A stretch of DNA of 64,000 bases from Alisma plantago-aquatica (Eukaryota; Streptophyta; Magnoliopsida; Alismatales; Alismataceae), in contig OY856412.1 of assembly GCA_963693085.1 (NCBI GenBank), positions 1,127,260,744-1,127,324,743 on the forward strand. The letters are read 5' to 3'. The notes under the pieces are model-generated. The model searched no databases and was not told the origin of the DNA. It was given only the letters and a program-made list of their open reading frames with translations. The translations under genes and the position numbers were made by a program. Shown here one piece after another: positions 59,822-64,000 of this stretch (positions are counted from its first letter, which is position 1; each line of letters begins with the position of its first letter).

Positions 59822-62800
59822 CTAAACATCATCACAAATATCAATAGGAACTTCTACTGCTTCATCTGCATCAACCAGCTCATATTTATCGTGTGGCTCA
59901 ACCTTTATCACAACATGCCATCCCTTGTTATTGTGATCATCGACATAAAACACTTGAGATGCTTGAGTGGCTAATACATATGGCTCATTAGTTTTCCAAA
60001 TGTGTTTGCAATCAATACTTGTAAAATCATACTCATCAATCTTTAATCCTTTCACTTTGTCACCAACATTAAACCAATCACACCGAAATAATGTTACCCG
60101 GTTATCACCCAAGTATTGCATTTCTATAATCTCGGTCAATTTTCCAAAATAATCAATAACTTCACCACTATCATCACCACCTCCCACAACCACTCCACTA
60201 CATTGTGACCTCAATTTTTCCTCATGAGACCTAGTATGAAATCGATATCCATTCACCACATAACCATAAAATCATGTCACAGATTTATATGGACCCCTTG
60301 ATAATGAAAGCAACTCTTCTATTTTTTTGCTTTTATCATTCTCAAATTGATCTGCGACCTATATAAATTATAATGGTGTAATGAGAAATATATAAACAAT
60401 TGTGTATATGTATTTCCATATTGAGAGAATAGACAACTTACCTTTGTCTTAAACCACTCAATGAAATTGTCATTTAATTCCTTATAAGATATTTGTTCTG
60501 CATTTACCCCCTGAATTTGATAGTATTCCCTACGTTAAATATTTAAATATTAGATCAATTATATATAGGCTTACTACAAGTTATAAATAAATGACATATA
60601 ATAATTTGTAGGAAATCACTTACTCAATGAAAGGTTCAACTTCTTCACAATTATTAAGAATGTATATATGAGCTTTCTCCAGTTAAAGTGCATCAAGATC
60701 TCTTGCTTTTCCACAACCTAATCCTCTTCCCCTATATGCAAAAGTAGATAAAACTGAATTTTCCTTAACATTATCTTCATAATTTCGATATGGGTGATTG
60801 AATTTTGTCTCCACTTTATGAAAATATCTTAAACAAAGATTTATACATTCTTCTGCTATGTATCCTTCTGCTATGGAACCCTCTGGGAGGGCCCTGTTGC
60901 GAATATATGATTTTAAGGTATACAAATTTCTCTCTATAGGATACATCCAATGCCCATGAACAGGTCCACATAGCACAGCCTCATGTGCTAAATGAATAGG
61001 AAGATGCAACATCACATCAAAAAATGATGGTGGAAATATCTGCTCTAACTTACAAAGAGTAACTGGAATTTGAGCTTCAATTTGCTTCAACCCCCTCATA
61101 GTTAAGAACTTAGATCCCAATACCTTAAAAAATCGAGACAACTCAAGAATTGGCTCATAAACAACCTTAGGAAGAAGACCACGTAGTGCAAGTGGAAGTA
61201 TGTGATGCAATAGAACATGATGGTCATGACTTTTTAATCCGGAAAGTTTAGTCTCTTTCATGTTAACACATTGTGAAATGTTTGAGGAATAGCCATCTGG
61301 GACCTTTAAATCTTTTAAAAATCTACAAAACTTCTTCTTTCCATCTCGAGATAGTACAAATGATGCATCTGGTAAAACTATTTTCCCCTCCCTTATTATG
61401 GGGTGCAATTCTTGTCTAATTTTCATAGCTTGTAAATCAAGATGAGATTTGCAATTGTCCTTTGTCTTATTCTTAACATTCAGAACAGTTGCAAGAATAT
61501 TTTCACATATGTGTTTCTCTATATGCATCACATCTAAAGTATGTCGTATCAAAAGATTTTTCCAGTATGGAAGTTTGAAGAAAATGCTTTTCTTATTCCA
61601 ATTCTCCCCCCTACTCTTGTGAGATGTCTTCTTAGAATCTTTACTTAAAGGGTTTCCCTCAAGATTGTCGACTTGGTTAAGGATATCATCACCTGTTAGT
61701 GGTGGCATTGGTGTGCCATTCTCAATAGTGCCATCAAATTTAGATTTATTTTTTCTCCACTTGTGATTCATAGGCAAATACCGTCTATGACCCACGAAAC
61801 ATTGTTTTCCACCATTAGCTAAACGGGTGGAATGGGTACCCTTATGGTAACATGGGCAAGCAAGTTTTCCCTTAGTGCTCCATCCAGATAAAATCCCATA
61901 TGCAGGAAAGTCATTGATCGTCCACATAAGAGCTGCATGAAGATTAAAATTTTGGCGCATAGTTGCATCAAATGTTTGTATTCCATTATTCCACAACTCT
62001 AACAATTCAATTATTAGAGGTTGCAAATAAACATCAATAGCATCACCGGGACCACTAGGACCAGGAATGAGCATAGACAAAATCAAATTGGGTTGCTTCA
62101 TGATCATCCAAGGAGGCAAATTATATGGAATAAGAATAACTGGCCAAATGCTATATGATGGTCTAGAATTATTGAATGGTTGAAAAACCATCACTATCTA
62201 GTCCCAATCTAACATTTCTGCTCTCAGCAGCAAAATTTTCATTTAATTCATTGAATCTCTTCCATGCCAATGAATCAGCCGGATGTTGCATATCACCATT
62301 ATCATGATGCCACCTCATAAGTGCAGATGTTTTTGAAGACATAAACAACATTTGAAGCTGAGGAATTAGTGGAAAGTAACACAATATTTTTATTGGTATT
62401 TTTTTCCCATTTGCTTTTACTTTCTCCACCCCACTACACTTGTCATGTTTCCATCTAGAAGTATTGCAAATTTTACAATTATCAAGACCGTGGTCTTCCT
62501 TCCAAAACAACATACAATTGTTTGCACATGCATAAATCTTGTTATATGAGCAACCAAGATCTTTGATTATCTTCTTTGCTTCATAATAAGAGGTAGGCAA
62601 AGTTGAGTCTTGTGGAAATAGCTCATATTTCATTAGTTCAAGTAACATTGTAAAAGACCTATTACTCCATCTCCCAAGACTCTTGATGTGAAGCAACTTG
62701 ACTAGTGCAGACAACTTTGAACTCTTTGAGTCCTTATAAAGAGGTTGTTTGAGGTCATTTAGCAACCTAAAAAACTTTTGGGCCTCACAATTAGGTTCCT

Positions 62801-63192
62801 CTTCAAAATTATTGTGGTTAAAATATCCCATATCACCAACATTTCCCTCAATACTATGATGTATTGGATGTATATCTTCCAGAAGCTCTAACATTTTGTC
62901 ATCTGTCTCACTATCTTGTTCATTGTCATTATTTTCAGCATCTAAATCAAAATCGGTTTCATGTCCTGTCTCGCCATGATGATACCAAAAGGTATAACTC
63001 CTCATGTAGGTGTGTTTTGACTAAATCACGATGCATAGATACAACATTAACACAACGAACACATGGGCATCTAATTTCAGTTAAGCCAATTCTTTGACAT
63101 GCATAAATCAGAAACTCTTCGACACCAAATTTATATGATGGATCATCAAGTCGATCATCAACAAGTCTGATCCATTGCTTACATGGTGCCAT
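59822..63192 (-). pseudogene. TNP2-type transposase of CACTA-4, frameshifted
   Basis: Begins MAPCKQWIRLVDDRLDD at 63192; the transposase-associated domain has the C-PCVRC motif (IRCPCVRCVNVV). The frame shifts near 63005 and again near 62190, where a short A run (GGTTGAAAAACC on plus) suggests a 1 nt indel. The TNP2 domain (YNLPPWMIMKQPN, GDAIDVYLQPL, DFPAYGILSGWSTKG) and DUF4218-like domain (GLKSHDHHVLLHHILP, GHWMYPIERNL) are in the 60683-62194 frame. After a stop at 60683 come AHIYILNNCEEVEPFIE, then short exons (about 60440-60535, 60290-60360) and a DUF4216-like exon (RVTLFRCDWFN, VFYVDDHNNKGW) ending at 59822. Full domain set, but not functional. Only about half identical to CACTA-1 by eye. 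Confidence 0.88.
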
Positions 63193-64000
63193 CTTCTACA
63201 TAGAAACATAGAATTTTATTATGAATAGGGATATAAATTTAGCATTATTGTTGTCGATCGACTATTGTTAAATAAAAATGAATCACAAGACACTTCTTCA
63301 AATAAAACATCGTTGTTGTATGTATCATTTATTATATGAGGAAATTCCAAGAGAAACACATCATTGTATATCCACTTATGTTATAATAGAAATTAGAATA
63401 TGTTTCTTGTTTGAAGCAATATCTCTTGGAATGAGTTTAAATGAGTAAAGATCTAAACCTATTTCTTCAAAAGTTTTCCATAACCTAAATTATAAATAAA
63501 TATGTAGTATTGTCCATCAATTAACTACCAAATCAGCAATATAACTAATAGATGCAATTTAAGATCTAACAGTGAACACTCCAAGCAAAAACAAGCACCT
63601 AACAGTAATTATAAGCATAGTCACAAATTCAGTATTTGACATACGTACGGTGGGGTTGAAAAATTCAGAAGAATGTTTAATAAGAATATATAAATTAGGA
63701 AAGAAACTTGAGATAATGAGTGCAAATAACAATTCCTCATGAACTGATATAAATAAGAATGTTTAATTAGTCGATTTATAGACTTACAGTTAATTTCTGT
63801 AGTATGTAGAAAGAATATCGCCTACAAGGCTACAACTTCAATCGTGATTGTGACTAACTCGTGTCACACCTCCAACGGAAGCAGCCTCTTTGAGCTGTAA
63901 CAAATCAACAAGGAGAAAAACCAAGAAGAAGACCAATGAGTAAGGGAAATTCAAGAGGTATTGTTGTAATTATGAAGATTATAACAATAAGACTTAGTAT
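63193..64000 (-). other. CACTA-4 5' leader, incomplete
   Basis: AT-rich, upstream of the TNP2 start. No frame or repeat array is recognisable before the window ends. The 5' terminus must lie further right. Confidence 0.45.

Larger units (their letters stand above)
52700..64000 (-). mobile_element. CACTA-4: partial CACTA element of a different lineage, at least 11.3 kb
   Basis: The 3' terminus CACTACAGGAAAAG is at 52700, followed by TCGTTA/TAACGAC subterminal motifs. TNP2 (59822-63192) and a TNPA-like gene (57290-59582) lie on the minus strand in the usual order. The 5' terminus is beyond the window. The terminal repeat, subterminal motif and proteins all differ from CACTA-1/2/3, so it is another family. 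Confidence 0.85.

Overview
The window looks like a piece of a flowering-plant nuclear genome. It is AT-rich, and almost every recognisable stretch is a plant transposable element: CACTA (En/Spm) DNA transposons with TNP2-type transposase genes, Ty3/gypsy and Ty1/copia retrotransposons that use initiator-Met primer sites, an Athila/Tat-like LTR, a tRNA-derived SINE and small inverted-repeat elements. I found no convincing host gene, rRNA, tRNA or CRISPR array. The nesting and decay suggest heterochromatin. The species cannot be fixed from this sequence.

Layout. 1-14700 is a nest. A minus-strand gypsy element (gag/protease at 1-1830, primer site at 2106, LTR from 2118) lies inside the gag of an older gypsy element (13269-14560), and its LTR is split by CACTA-1 (4491-12395, ATA target duplication). 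14700-22990 is LTR-like non-coding sequence with one clean SINE insertion. 23216-29589 is the 3' half of a CACTA element (CACTA-2): the transposase C-terminal half plus a spliced second gene that combines a Transposase_24-like region with a Ulp1-like cysteine protease. 29590-34453 is the 5' half of a copia element, 34455-39367 holds Athila/Tat-like LTRs and a Ulp1-like fragment, and 39368-43999 is CACTA-3. 44000-46139 is the 3' half of a copia element. 46140-52235 is a CACTA remnant and gypsy LTR-like sequence. From 52700 to the window end is CACTA-4, from a different lineage.

Main observation. The copia half ending at 29590 (minus strand) and the copia half starting at 44000 (plus strand) are the two halves of one reverse transcriptase. 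Both abut a CACTA terminus, both carry AAA at the junction, and the reading frame continues from one to the other. The transposase halves in CACTA-2 and CACTA-3 are also complementary, with only about six codons missing between them. A single inversion of about 23216-40642 would explain both: one CACTA sat in one copia element and was split by a 17.4 kb inversion (or by an assembly error of that shape).

Second observation. CACTA-1 carries, upstream of its transposase and on the same strand, an intact 153-codon reading frame that resembles a plant B3 DNA-binding domain. It lacks the second (TNPA/Ulp1) gene, and a 420 bp near-perfect palindrome sits in the shortened interval. Its TNP2 frame is broken by a single in-frame TGA.

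How the parts relate. TNP2 is the catalytic CACTA transposase. The TNPA-like/Ulp1 gene is the accessory product, and the subterminal arrays of alternating TGTCGGTT/AACCGACA motifs are the expected accessory-protein binding sites. No element here carries an unbroken set, so all look non-autonomous, although CACTA-1 is only lightly damaged.
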